Assembly: GCF_023544465.1 (NCBI RefSeq)
Contig: NZ_JALPVL010000002.1
Span: 682,001 to 746,000, forward strand
Length of the DNA stretch: 64,000 bases
Origin: Paractinoplanes maris
GTDB lineage: Bacteria > Actinomycetota > Actinomycetes > Mycobacteriales > Micromonosporaceae
Direction: 5' to 3'
The notes beneath the pieces were generated by a model. The model was not told the origin of the DNA and made no database searches. It saw only the letters and a list, made by a program, of their open reading frames with translations. Positions 45,519 to 54,518 of this stretch are shown in pieces; position 1 is the stretch's first letter, and each line of letters opens with the position of its first letter. The translations under genes and the position numbers were made by a program.

Positions 45519-45838
45519 ACAGTCAACTCTCTCACCTCCATCCGACCACCCCACCCGCCGCCCTGAAACGGACTGAAGGCCGCACATACAGAACGGGCGG
45601 GATGGTGACCCATCCCGCCCGTTCCTTGTGCGTTATATATACGACCGCCATCGGTCGGGTCCGCGACCATCACCGGGTTGATCAGATCCCGGGGATGAAG
45701 TTTTCGGTGGTACGCAGGCACCGTAACCAGGCCTGCAACACCGGCAACAGAGGTTCACGTCCCTCGTTACGAAGGAGCAACCCACCCTCCCCGGTTCGGC
45801 GAGGGGGACCTGACCGAACGGTCAACCGCGACTGGACG
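45519..45838 (-). promoter_or_regulatory. mqnC-menG intergenic leader
   Basis: 320 nt. The coding strand contains a TATATAA (-10-like) just upstream of the large hairpin at 45591-45624, then GGAGGTGA 16 nt before the menG GTG. No riboswitch class was recognised. A 68-codon ORF running through the hairpin and ending on the menG start is probably incidental. Confidence 0.5.
45591..45624 (-). terminator. Large hairpin in the mqnC-menG gap
   Basis: GAACGGGCGGGATGG (45591-45605) pairs perfectly with CCATCCCGCCCGTTC (45610-45624) around TGAC: a 15-bp stem. It is 215 nt past the mqnC stop and 73 nt before menG, so it is a late terminator for mqnC or a menG leader attenuator. Confidence 0.75.
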
Positions 45839-47080
45839 TCAGGACGCCTCGACCAGCGGAAGCTCCCGGCGGCCGGCGCCGCCACCGGGCATCGCGATCG
45901 ATGAGAAGTGCGAGACCACGCGGTCGTCGGTCGGGTCGTCGGCCGGCGTGTGGTGCACGGCCAGGTGGCGGTAGAGCGTGTCGCGCTGGGCCGGGATGCG
46001 GTCGCCGGTGCGGATCATCCAGATCAGCTCGTGCAGGTTGGACCGGTGCCGGGCGCCGGCCGAGGAGATCACGTTCTCCTCCAGCATGATCGAGCCGAGG
46101 TCGTCGACACCGAGGTGCAGCGACAGCTGGCCGACGTCCTTGCCGGTGGTCAGCCAGGACGCCTGCAGGTGCGAGACATTGTCGAAGAACAGCCGCGACA
46201 TGGCCAGGAACCGCAGGTATTCCATCGTGGTGGCCTGGGTCCGGCCCTTGAGGTGGTTGTTCTCCGGCTGGTAGGTCCACGGGATGAAAGCCCGGAACCC
46301 GCCCACCTCGTGCGAGGTCTCGACGGCGTCGTCGCGGTAGCCGTTGGCCACGGCCAGATCCTGCACGTCGCGAATCATGCGGATGTGCTCGATGCGCTCG
46401 GTGTGGGTCTCGCCGGTGCCCATCATCATCGTGGCCGTCGACGAGAGCCCGTTGCGGTGGGCCACCGCCATCACCTCGAGCCAGCGGGCGCCGCTCTCCT
46501 TGAGCGGGGCGATCGCCTGGCGCGGGCGGTCGGGCAGCATCTCGGCGCCGGCCCCGGCGATCGAGTCGAGCCCGGCCGCCTTGATCCGCACGACCGCGTC
46601 CTCGATCGAGACCCCGGAGACCTTGGCCATGTGCAGGATCTCGCTCGGGCCGATCGAGTGGATCGCCAGCTGCGGATAGGCCTGCTTGACCGACGAGAAG
46701 AGCTCCTCGTAATACTCCACCCCGAACTCGGGGTGGTGGCCGCCCTGCAACATCACCTGGGTCGCGCCGAGGTCGATCGCCTCGCCACAGCGGCGCAGGA
46801 TCTCCGCCATCGGGTGGACCCAGCCCTCGTTGTGCTTGGGCGCGCGGAAGAAGGCGCAGAACTTGCAGGCCGTCACGCAGACATTCGTGTAGTTGATGTT
46901 GCGGTCGATCAGGTAGGTGACGACGCCCTCGGGGTGACGCCGCCGCCGGACGGCATCGGCGGCCTCGCCCAGCGCGTGGAACGGGGCGTCCGTGTAGATG
47001 AGCAGCGCCTCCTCGGGGGTGATCCGCCCGCCGTCGGCGGCTCGCTGCAGAATGCTGTCGATCTCCGGGTTCGCCGTCAC
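45839..47080 (-). CDS. mqnC: Cyclic dehypoxanthinyl futalosine synthase
   Basis: 413 residues from a GTG. Radical SAM motif CVTACKFCAF (Cys68, 72, 75) and the family segments NINYTNVCVTACKFC and GGHHPEFG, FIPWTYQPENNHL. It cyclises dehypoxanthine futalosine in the futalosine route to menaquinone, the pathway also represented by mqnA at 57.8 kb. Divergent from the SNF2 helicase gene. Confidence 0.95.
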   Translation of the reverse strand: MTANPEIDSILQRAADGGRITPEEALLIYTDAPFHALGEAADAVRRRRHPEGVVTYLIDRNINYTNVCVTACKFCAFFRAPKHNEGWVHPMAEILRRCGEAIDLGATQVMLQGGHHPEFGVEYYEELFSSVKQAYPQLAIHSIGPSEILHMAKVSGVSIEDAVVRIKAAGLDSIAGAGAEMLPDRPRQAIAPLKESGARWLEVMAVAHRNGLSSTATMMMGTGETHTERIEHIRMIRDVQDLAVANGYRDDAVETSHEVGGFRAFIPWTYQPENNHLKGRTQATTMEYLRFLAMSRLFFDNVSHLQASWLTTGKDVGQLSLHLGVDDLGSIMLEENVISSAGARHRSNLHELIWMIRTGDRIPAQRDTLYRHLAVHHTPADDPTDDRVVSHFSSIAMPGGGAGRRELPLVEAS

Positions 47081-47190
47081 GCTGTCGAGGTTACGTCCCC
47101 TCCGGCCCGGACGTCAGTGTGCCGGTCGCGTGGCAATGAGCACTTCGGGTGCCGCCTCGTTACTCTCGATGGGTTCTCCAGGGGGTGGAA

Positions 47191-50100
47191 GTGCTCGTCG
47201 TGCATGGCGGCTGGGTGCCGGGCGCGGACCGGCCGGGTCAGCTCGCGCTCTGGGCCGAGGACCCGGCCCTTCCCCTGACCACCGGCTCCCGGGCCCAGCA
47301 GCGGCCACATCCCTTCGCCGTCGCCGCCGAGGCGCTGCTCACGACCCTCAGCGAGTCGTCCGGGGACCTCGGCGACGCGCTCGCCCCGGCCACGGCCGGC
47401 TCGCAGGTCCTTCAGCTGCCCGGCACGGCCCGTGGCCCACTGCCCTCCCCCGACACCGGTGCCGAGCCCGCCACCCGCGGTGTCCGCCTCGCCCCGTGGG
47501 GCGTGCCGGTCCTGCTGGTCCCGGGCGACGCCGCGCTGACCGCGCTGAGTTCGCTCGCCGACCCCGATCCCGGCGGTTCCTGGCTGGCCTCCTCGTCGCT
47601 GCGCTATCTCTGCGTGCTGGCCGGTCACGCCTGCGACCTGGCCCGTCGTGGCCGGCTGCTGCCGCAGCTGGTGACCGAGGCCGGCGTGCCCGCCGCCCGG
47701 TGGCGCCCGGTCGTCACCGGCGCCGACGCCGCGACCTACCGCGACTTCGCCACCGCCATGCCGGCCGTCGTCCGGGCGGCCGGCGGCGGCGTGGCCGGGA
47801 CGCTCCGGGACGCGCTGGCCGCGCTGGTCGACGGGGCCGCGCGAACGCTCATGCCCGAGCGGATCCTGATCGGGCACCGGGCCGGCCCCAAGGCACCGCT
47901 GCCCGACCGGTGGATAGCCGCGCTGACCGCCGACGACCCGGCCCTGCCCGGCGCCCGGCCGGCCGAGGAGCGCGACCTGCGGTCCGCGCTCGACGAGTGG
48001 CTGCGAGCGGCGCACGAGGCCAACGGGCCGATCCGGGTCAGCTTCCGGCTGCGCGAGCCGGCGCCGGAGACCGATCTGTGGGGCCTCGAGTTCGCTCTGC
48101 AGTCGGCCGAGGATCCCAGCCTCTATCTCCCGGCCGAGGACGTGTGGGCCGGCGGCCGCTTCCCCGGCTTGCCGCCGCGGCCCGACGAGACGTTGCTGGC
48201 CGGGCTCGGCCGGGCGGTGCGACTGTTCCGGCTGCTGCACGTCGCCCTGCAGGATCAGGAACCCGCGGCGATGGAGCTCGACACCTCCGAGGCGCACGAG
48301 TTCCTTCAGCAGGCGGCGCCGCTGCTGCAGGCGGCCGGGTTCGGCGTGCAGCTGCCGGCCTGGGCGGGCCGCAAGGCGGTCGGGCTCAAGCTGACCACCC
48401 GGTCCAAGTCGCGCGGCAGCGGGGCCAAGGCGATGGCCGATTCCGGCTTCGGGCTCGACGAGCTGGTCGACTTCCGGCTCGACCTGGTCATCGGTGAGGC
48501 CGCGGTCACCGCCGAGGAGCTGGCCGAGCTGGCCCGGCTCAAGGTGCCGCTCGTGCGGGTGCGCGGGCAGTGGGTCGAGCTCGACGACCGCCAGCTGCGG
48601 GCCGCCCTCAAGGCCGTCGGCCGGCGGCGCGAGGGCGAGCTGACCGCCGGTGAGGTGCTGCAGCAGGTCGTCGACGGGGGCGACGAGGACCTGCCACTGG
48701 TCGAGGTCGACGCCGACGGCATGCTGGGCGACCTGCTCTCCGGGCAGGCGGCCGAGCGGCTGACCCCGGTCCCGACGCCGCCCACCTTCCAGGGCAGCCT
48801 GCGCCCCTACCAGGAACGCGGCCTCTCCTGGCTGCACTTCCTGTCCCGGCTGGGCCTGGGCGGCATCCTGGCCGACGACATGGGCCTGGGCAAGACGGCC
48901 CAGACCCTGTCCCTGCTGCTGGCCGAGCGGGCCGAGACCCAGCCCGCGCCGGCCGCCGCCCCGGGTTCGTTAGCGGCCGCCTTCGTCGACGCGTCGATCG
49001 TGGCCCCGACCCTGCTCATCTGTCCTATGTCTCTGGTCAGCAACTGGCAGAAGGAGGCCGCGCGGTTCGCGCCCAGCCTCCGGGTCTATGTGCATCACGG
49101 CTCGACCCGGCAGCGCGGGGCCGACTTCGAGGCCGCGGTCGGCCACGCCGACCTCGTCCTGACCACGTACGGCACGGCCGTGCGCGATCTGGAAGCACTC
49201 AAGAGCGTCCACTGGGGACGCGTGGCTTGTGACGAGGCGCAAGCCATCAAGAACAGCGGGACGCGCCAGGCCCAAGCTGTCCGCGCCGTGCCCGCCCGCA
49301 CCCGGCTCGCCCTCACCGGCACGCCGGTCGAGAACCACCTGGCCGAGTTGTGGTCCATCATGGACTTCTGCAATCCCGGTCTGCTCGGACCGGCCAAGCG
49401 GTTCCGGCGCCGCTTCCAGGAGCCGATCGAGGTGCGTCAGGACGAGGATGCCGCCGCCGCGCTCAAGCGGGCCACCGGCCCGTTCGTCCTGCGCCGCCTC
49501 AAGACCGACAAGACGATCATCTCGGATCTGCCCGAGAAGAACGAGATGAAGGTGTGGTGCACGCTCACCCCCGAGCAGGCCACGCTCTATCAAGCCGTCG
49601 TCGAGGACATGATGGAGGCGATCTCGGGCAGCGAGGGCATCCAGCGCCGGGGCAACGTGCTGGCCGCGATGACCAAGCTCAAGCAGGTCTGCAACCACCC
49701 CGCCCACCTGCTCAAGGACGGCTCGCGCCTGCCCGCCCGATCGGGCAAGCTGGCCCGCCTCGAGGAACTCGCCGAGGAGATCATCGAGGACGGCGACAAG
49801 GCGCTGGTCTTCACCCAGTACGCGGAATGGGGCTCGCTGCTCCAGCCCTATCTCGCGGCGCATCTGGACCGCCCGGTCCTTTGGCTCCACGGTGGACTGT
49901 CGAAGGCGAAACGCGACGATCTGGTCGAGCGGTTCCAGACCGACGACGAGCCGATGCTGTTCCTGCTCTCCCTCAAGGCGGCCGGCACCGGTCTCAACCT
50001 GACCGCGGCCAACCACGTCGTCCACTTCGACCGGTGGTGGAATCCGGCCGTCGAGAACCAGGCGACCGATCGGGCGTTCCGCATCGGACAGTCGCGCAAC

Positions 50101-50277
50101 GTGCAGGTCCGCAAGTTCATCTGCACCGGGACGCTGGAGGAGAAGATCGACGCCATGATCGAGCGGAAGAAGGCGCTCGCCTCGTCGGTCGTCGGCACCG
50201 GCGAGGACTGGATCACCGACCTGAACACCGACCAGTTGCGCGAGCTGTTCGCGCTCGACCCGGCGGCGGTGCGCTGA
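47191..50277 (+). CDS. SNF2 family DEAD/DEAH helicase
   Basis: 1028 residues from GTG 47191, chosen for the GGGGG site just upstream (GTG 47185 and an in-frame ATG at 47149 are possible). The N-terminal ~530 residues are the actinobacterial SNF2-associated region; the motor follows with LADDMGLGKTAQ (Walker A), CDEAQAIKN (box II), LTGTPVENHLAELWS, and the C-lobe motifs AAGTGLNLTAANHV and RAFRIGQ. Probably translocates on duplex DNA to remodel nucleoprotein. Coupled to a SWIM protein 1 nt downstream. Confidence 0.93.
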   Translation: MLVVHGGWVPGADRPGQLALWAEDPALPLTTGSRAQQRPHPFAVAAEALLTTLSESSGDLGDALAPATAGSQVLQLPGTARGPLPSPDTGAEPATRGVRLAPWGVPVLLVPGDAALTALSSLADPDPGGSWLASSSLRYLCVLAGHACDLARRGRLLPQLVTEAGVPAARWRPVVTGADAATYRDFATAMPAVVRAAGGGVAGTLRDALAALVDGAARTLMPERILIGHRAGPKAPLPDRWIAALTADDPALPGARPAEERDLRSALDEWLRAAHEANGPIRVSFRLREPAPETDLWGLEFALQSAEDPSLYLPAEDVWAGGRFPGLPPRPDETLLAGLGRAVRLFRLLHVALQDQEPAAMELDTSEAHEFLQQAAPLLQAAGFGVQLPAWAGRKAVGLKLTTRSKSRGSGAKAMADSGFGLDELVDFRLDLVIGEAAVTAEELAELARLKVPLVRVRGQWVELDDRQLRAALKAVGRRREGELTAGEVLQQVVDGGDEDLPLVEVDADGMLGDLLSGQAAERLTPVPTPPTFQGSLRPYQERGLSWLHFLSRLGLGGILADDMGLGKTAQTLSLLLAERAETQPAPAAAPGSLAAAFVDASIVAPTLLICPMSLVSNWQKEAARFAPSLRVYVHHGSTRQRGADFEAAVGHADLVLTTYGTAVRDLEALKSVHWGRVACDEAQAIKNSGTRQAQAVRAVPARTRLALTGTPVENHLAELWSIMDFCNPGLLGPAKRFRRRFQEPIEVRQDEDAAAALKRATGPFVLRRLKTDKTIISDLPEKNEMKVWCTLTPEQATLYQAVVEDMMEAISGSEGIQRRGNVLAAMTKLKQVCNHPAHLLKDGSRLPARSGKLARLEELAEEIIEDGDKALVFTQYAEWGSLLQPYLAAHLDRPVLWLHGGLSKAKRDDLVERFQTDDEPMLFLLSLKAAGTGLNLTAANHVVHFDRWWNPAVENQATDRAFRIGQSRNVQVRKFICTGTLEEKIDAMIERKKALASSVVGTGEDWITDLNTDQLRELFALDPAAVR

Positions 50278-50278
50278 C

Positions 50279-51109
50279 ATGCCGATCGATCGTGACGGCC
50301 GTTTCTTCGAGGGCGGCCGGGCCATCGAGGTCGAGGGCGGCATCGCCGTCCGGGCCAAGCGCGGCAAGATCGGCGAGCAGTGGTGGTCGCGCCGGTTCGT
50401 CGACGTGCTCGAGCAGATCTGCGACGGCGGCCGCCTGGCCCGCGGCCGGGCCTATGCCCGCAAGGGCCAGGTGATGGATTTCGCGCTCGCTCCCGGCCGG
50501 GTCACCGCGCGGGTGCAGGGCTCACGCCCCCAGCCGTACGAGGTCACGATCGAGATCGCCGCGTTCGATGAGACACAGTGGACGGAGCTGACGGAGGCCC
50601 TGGGCTCGCAGGCGCTCTATCGCGCGGCCCTGCTCGCGGGCGAGATGCCGCACGAGATCGTCGACCTGTTCACCGCGCACGAGGCACCGCTTTTCCCCGA
50701 GCGCCTGGACATCCGGTGCAGCTGTCCTGATTGGAGCGTGCCCTGCAAGCACGGTTCGGCCGTTCTCTACGTGCTGGCCGAGGCCTTCGACGACGACCCG
50801 TTCCTGGTGCTGGCCTGGCGCGGCCGCCCGCGGGAGGCTTTGCTCGACGCCCTGCGCGGCACCCCCGAGCCCACCCCGCCGGTGGATCCCCTGGCTGTCG
50901 ACGAGTCCGCATTGGACGATCACCTCACCGACTTCTACACCCCCGCGATCAGCCTGAGCCGCCTGCGCGAACGCCCGGCCCGCGTCACCGCCCCACCCGA
51001 GCTTCTGCTCCGCGCCCTGGACGCTCCGCCGGTGCGTGTCCGCCACATCCCGCTGACCGACCTGCTCCGCCCCGCCTACCGCGATCTGGCCGCCCCACCC
51101 GACGCGTGA
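50279..51109 (+). CDS. SWIM zinc finger protein
   Basis: 276 residues. The SWIM motif Cys147-x-Cys149-x6-Cys156-x-His158 (CSCPDWSVPCKH) is intact. An N-terminal domain with WWSRRFVDVLE is common to SWIM proteins paired with SNF2 helicases. Starts 1 nt after the helicase stop, so the two are an operon, and the SWIM domain probably supplies DNA or protein binding to the helicase. Role in repair or genome maintenance is inferred. Confidence 0.9.
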   Translation: MPIDRDGRFFEGGRAIEVEGGIAVRAKRGKIGEQWWSRRFVDVLEQICDGGRLARGRAYARKGQVMDFALAPGRVTARVQGSRPQPYEVTIEIAAFDETQWTELTEALGSQALYRAALLAGEMPHEIVDLFTAHEAPLFPERLDIRCSCPDWSVPCKHGSAVLYVLAEAFDDDPFLVLAWRGRPREALLDALRGTPEPTPPVDPLAVDESALDDHLTDFYTPAISLSRLRERPARVTAPPELLLRALDAPPVRVRHIPLTDLLRPAYRDLAAPPDA

Positions 51110-51145
51110 CAGTCAGGCCGCGCCGAAAGGCTGGGCGCGTCGGGA

Positions 51146-51763
51146 TCAGCACGTGCCCAGCGTAAAGGTGGCACCGGCGGCGTAGGGGGTCACCGCGTCC
51201 GGCGTGATGACGTGAACGGGAGAGGGACCGGCGTTGCGGGCCCGTGCGCCGTCGACGACGACACCGGCCGTCTCCGGGATCGCCAGCACGGTCGCGTTCT
51301 GCGCCCGGGCAACGGATTCCTGGTCGGCGGTGTAGTGCGGAAGGACCACGCAACCCGAGAGCAGGCCGGCGCCCCTGGTGTCGGTCAGGCCGATGTTGTC
51401 GGGGTCGAGGAGGCCGGCGATCGCTATGTCGGCGCCCAGCACGATGGCGCCCGCGCTTCCGCCGTAGACGTGCCCGCCGCGCCGGACGAAAGCCTGAAGA
51501 TCGGTCAGCCTGTCCCGCACGGCGTGGAGCAGATCAAAGGTGTTCCCGCCGGGGATGACGACCACCTCCGCATCGGCCCAGGCGTCGACAAAAGTGAACC
51601 AGCCGCGGGGCTCCAGAGCCGCCTCGAACCACCGCCGCGTGTCCGGCCACTGTGGACGCGGCATGGCCTCGGGCCAGACAGCGAGGCGGACGCCGGGAAG
51701 AAAGACCTCGTCCCACAACGCGGACTCGTCGTGCTCGCTGCCGCCACCGCCGAGGTAGATCAC
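51146..51763 (-). CDS. Peptidase E-like (S51) protein
   Basis: 205 residues from a GTG. The nucleophile elbow GGSAGAIVLG (Ser103) and IPGGNTFDLLH match the class I glutamine amidotransferase-like S51 peptidases, such as dipeptidase E and cyanophycinase. PHYTADQE supplies the family's histidine region. Cytosolic; may cleave Asp-X dipeptides. Follows the GH64 gene after a strong terminator, so probably transcribed on its own or converging on the SWIM gene end. Confidence 0.85.
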   Translation of the reverse strand: MIYLGGGGSEHDESALWDEVFLPGVRLAVWPEAMPRPQWPDTRRWFEAALEPRGWFTFVDAWADAEVVVIPGGNTFDLLHAVRDRLTDLQAFVRRGGHVYGGSAGAIVLGADIAIAGLLDPDNIGLTDTRGAGLLSGCVVLPHYTADQESVARAQNATVLAIPETAGVVVDGARARNAGPSPVHVITPDAVTPYAAGATFTLGTC

Positions 51764-51780
51764 TCCGACACGGTAGTTCT

Positions 51781-51814
51781 CCGCCGCGGACCGGCCCCAA
51801 CCGGTCCGCGGCGG
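51781..51814 (-). terminator. Terminator of the GH64 glucanase gene
   Basis: CCGCCGCGGACCGG pairs perfectly with CCGGTCCGCGGCGG, a 14-bp stem with loop CCCCAA, 10 nt past the leftward stop codon. It overlaps the leader of the peptidase E-like gene. Confidence 0.92.
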
Positions 51815-51824
51815 AGACGCGGGG

Positions 51825-53414
51825 TCAGCCCTTGCGCCACTTCTGGTTCGAGGCGCCGACGCAGTCCCACAGGTGCAGCCGGGCGCCGTCGTTCGGGTTC
51901 ACTTCCTTGATGTCGACGCACCGGTTGGCCTGGGGGTTGACCAGGTCACCGGCGCCGTTCAGCACGAACTGCTGGGCCGCGGAGCCGTTGCAGGTGTAAA
52001 GCTGGATCGCCGTGCCGTTGGCCGTGCCCGCCGCCTGCACGTCCATGCACTTGCCGCCGGCCTGCAGCGTGCCGCCGGTGAAGGTCCACTTCTGCGCGCC
52101 ACTGTTGTTGCAGGTCCACATCTGCAGCGGCGCACTGTCGACGAAGTTGCCGCTGGGCACGTCGATGCACTTGTTGTTGAGCGAGCTGATCACGGGCACG
52201 CCGGTCGGCTGCGGGGTCGAGCCGCCCCCGCCGGTGAAGGCGGTCAGGTGGATGCCGGCCGATCGCGGGTCCCCGTCGTGCACCAGCGACTCGAACGCGC
52301 CGACGTCGTCGAACGCGAACGCGTAGGCCTTGCCGTCCTGCATGTTCGCGTGGATGGCCTTGGCGTAGACGTTGGTCGGGTTGTTCTTGTAGAAGTCGGC
52401 CGCGTTGGTGCTGGGCTGGGTGTCGATCGTGCCCAGCGTGCCCCGGTTGAGCGCGGCGCACAACGTACGGGAAATCGGTCCGACGACCTGGTCGTTGGGG
52501 GCCGGCAGATCACCGTCGCAGCCCCACACCGAGGCCGATGACGGCCGGTTGAACTGCGCGACCTGCGCGCCCGCCGCATTGGTGAAGCGCATGACGTTGC
52601 CCGAGGTGCGGCCGGAGTAGCGGGTGTTGGGCTGGTCGCCGAACGGCACGACAGTCAGCGTCTTGCCCGTGTAGGCGTTCCAGGCCGAGGCGATGTAGGG
52701 GTCCAGGTAGGTCGTGCTGAAGAGCCCAGCACCCGCGGCCTTGCCTGGCGCGAGCACCCGCAGCACCGTTCCGTCCGAACGAGTACGGACCGTGTCGGCC
52801 CATCCCGACGTCCCGCGCAGCGTGTTGATGATGTTGTCCCGGCCGTTCGCGACCAGGTCACCCGTACGCCTGGACGCGCCCGACGCCCCGGTCACCGACA
52901 CCGCGTGCGGCACCGCGAACATGTCGACCTGCGAGCTGTTGAGCCACAGACCGGCGTCGTTGTAGGTGAACTCGCTCCAGTCGAACAGGATGTTGGCGTT
53001 GGCGTCGCCGCCCGCCCACGGGGCCGGCTGCACCAGGCCGTCGGGGGTGAGGAAGAACTTGAGCTTCTCCCCGAGCGAGAAATAGACCCGGCCCGAGAAG
53101 CCACGCGGGAAGTTGATCGTGGTGCTTCCGCCGTTGCCGGCGCCGGGGATGGAGACGTCGGGCGCGGGCGCCGGGGGCAGCGCCCCGCCGGTCCACGGCG
53201 AGAAGGTGCCGCCCTGGTTGACGTAGCCGAGGCGGCCCGACGACAGCTGGACGCCGATGACGTAGAGGTGGACCGCCTCGCCGCGGCCGGAGTTGTTGGA
53301 GACGGTGACGGGCAGCAGGTTCGGTCCGATGGCCTGGGCCGCAGGTGGGGATATCGCGGCCACGACCGGAACGGTCATGGCCAGCGCGGCCAAGGCTCGC
53401 AAAAGGGTACGCAC
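51825..53414 (-). CDS. Secreted GH64 beta-1,3-glucanase with ricin-type lectin domain
   Basis: 529 residues from GTG 53414 with GGAAGG 7 nt upstream. A signal peptide (~1-28, ending AAQA) is followed by a GH64 thaumatin-like catalytic domain (~30-390); Glu148 (in DWSEFTYND) and Asp164 (in SSQVDMF) are 16 residues apart like the catalytic pair of the laminaripentaose-producing glucanase. A C-terminal CBM13/ricin domain (~395-529) has three QxW-like repeats (LQMWTC, IQLYTC, LHLWDC). It should cleave laminarin and fungal wall glucan. Regulated by the operator at 53443-53458. Confidence 0.92.
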   Translation of the reverse strand: MRTLLRALAALAMTVPVVAAISPPAAQAIGPNLLPVTVSNNSGRGEAVHLYVIGVQLSSGRLGYVNQGGTFSPWTGGALPPAPAPDVSIPGAGNGGSTTINFPRGFSGRVYFSLGEKLKFFLTPDGLVQPAPWAGGDANANILFDWSEFTYNDAGLWLNSSQVDMFAVPHAVSVTGASGASRRTGDLVANGRDNIINTLRGTSGWADTVRTRSDGTVLRVLAPGKAAGAGLFSTTYLDPYIASAWNAYTGKTLTVVPFGDQPNTRYSGRTSGNVMRFTNAAGAQVAQFNRPSSASVWGCDGDLPAPNDQVVGPISRTLCAALNRGTLGTIDTQPSTNAADFYKNNPTNVYAKAIHANMQDGKAYAFAFDDVGAFESLVHDGDPRSAGIHLTAFTGGGGSTPQPTGVPVISSLNNKCIDVPSGNFVDSAPLQMWTCNNSGAQKWTFTGGTLQAGGKCMDVQAAGTANGTAIQLYTCNGSAAQQFVLNGAGDLVNPQANRCVDIKEVNPNDGARLHLWDCVGASNQKWRKG

Positions 53415-53442
53415 GGGGACACCTTCCGCAGAGGCGGGATGG

Positions 53443-53491
53443 GGGAGAGCGCTCTCAGAAAAGAGTCCTTTTTGTTTCGGAGGTGTGTCAA
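53443..53491 (-). promoter_or_regulatory. Promoter and LacI/CebR-like operator of the GH64 gene
   Basis: The 12-bp palindrome GAGAGCGCTCTC (53445-53456) sits in the context TGAGAGCGCTCTCC, close to the CebR/CelR operator TGGGAGCGCTCCCA of Streptomyces and Thermobifida. A TTGACA (-35-like, coding strand, 53491-53486) lies ~30 nt upstream, so a bound repressor would block the start site. Confidence 0.7.
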
Positions 53492-53557
53492 TAGACGTAG
53501 ACCTATGTCGTGGCGTCCCGGGCAAACGTCGGCACATTCGGGCATAGGGTTTGGTTC

Positions 53558-54514
53558 ATGAGTGAGATGAGCTACCGCCGGTTGGGCTCCTCGGGCCTGG
53601 TCGTCTCCGTCGTCGGCATCGGATGCAACAACTTCGGCCGCAAGCTGGACGCCGACGGCACCCGCGAGGTCGTCGACGCCGCCTTCGACGCCGGGATCAC
53701 GCTGTTCGACACGGCCGACGTCTACGGCACCCCGCACGGCGCCTCCGAGCAATGCCTGGGCGCGGCGCTCAAGGGCCGTCGGGACGAGGTCGTGGTGGCG
53801 ACCAAGTTCGGGCTCGACATGGAGGGGCTCAACGGCAACGACTTCGGCGCCCGCGGTTCGCGCCGCTATCTCGTGCGGGCGGTCGAGACGTCGCTGCGCC
53901 GGCTCGAGACCGACTACATCGACCTCTATCAGCTGCACACCCCCGACCCGCAGACGCCGATCGAGGAGACGCTGGCCGCCCTCGACGATCTGGTCCGGTC
54001 GGGCAAGGTGCGCTATCTGGGCAACTCCAACTTCGCCGGCTGGCAGATCGCCGACGCCGACTGGACGGCGCGGGCCGGCAACCTGACCCCGTTCATCAGC
54101 GCGCAGAATCAATACAGCCTGCTGCACCGCGACGTCGAGACCGAGGTCGTGCCGGCCTGTGAGCAGTTCGGGCTGGGCCTGCTGCCGTTCTTCCCGCTCG
54201 ACTCGGGCCTGCTGACCGGCAAATACAGCCGCGATCAGAAGCCCGCCGCCGGCACCCGGCTGTCGCTCCCGCGATACCAGCGCTGGGTCGACGGCGCCGA
54301 CTGGGACACCATCGAGGCGCTCAAGGGGTTCGGCGCCGACCGGGGTCACAACCTGCTCGAGGTGGCGATCGCCGGGCTTGCCTCGCGGCCCGCCGTGAGC
54401 AGCGTCATCGCCGGTGCCACGACCGCCGAGCAGGTCCACGCCAACGCCCGGGCTGCCTCCTGGCAGCTGACCGTCGAGGACGTCGCCGCCCTCGACGAGC
54501 TGCTCCAGCGCTGA
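53558..54514 (+). CDS. Aldo/keto reductase
   Basis: 318 residues from the ATG at 53558. FDTADVYGTPHGASEQCLG, VATKFG and YQLHTPDPQTPIEETL give the Asp, Tyr, Lys and His of the AKR tetrad, and SNFAGWQI and SSVIAGATTAEQV the NADPH pocket. Reduces an unknown carbonyl substrate. Followed 4 nt later by an AraC regulator, which probably controls it. Confidence 0.93.
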   Translation: MSEMSYRRLGSSGLVVSVVGIGCNNFGRKLDADGTREVVDAAFDAGITLFDTADVYGTPHGASEQCLGAALKGRRDEVVVATKFGLDMEGLNGNDFGARGSRRYLVRAVETSLRRLETDYIDLYQLHTPDPQTPIEETLAALDDLVRSGKVRYLGNSNFAGWQIADADWTARAGNLTPFISAQNQYSLLHRDVETEVVPACEQFGLGLLPFFPLDSGLLTGKYSRDQKPAAGTRLSLPRYQRWVDGADWDTIEALKGFGADRGHNLLEVAIAGLASRPAVSSVIAGATTAEQVHANARAASWQLTVEDVAALDELLQR

Positions 54515-54518
54515 CGCC

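Noticed and set aside
45515-45721. A 68-codon ORF ending on the menG start codon, possible leader peptide
   Set aside because: It starts with GTG without a ribosome site, runs through a 15-bp hairpin, and its sequence looks like translated structure. It could be tested but is not supported.
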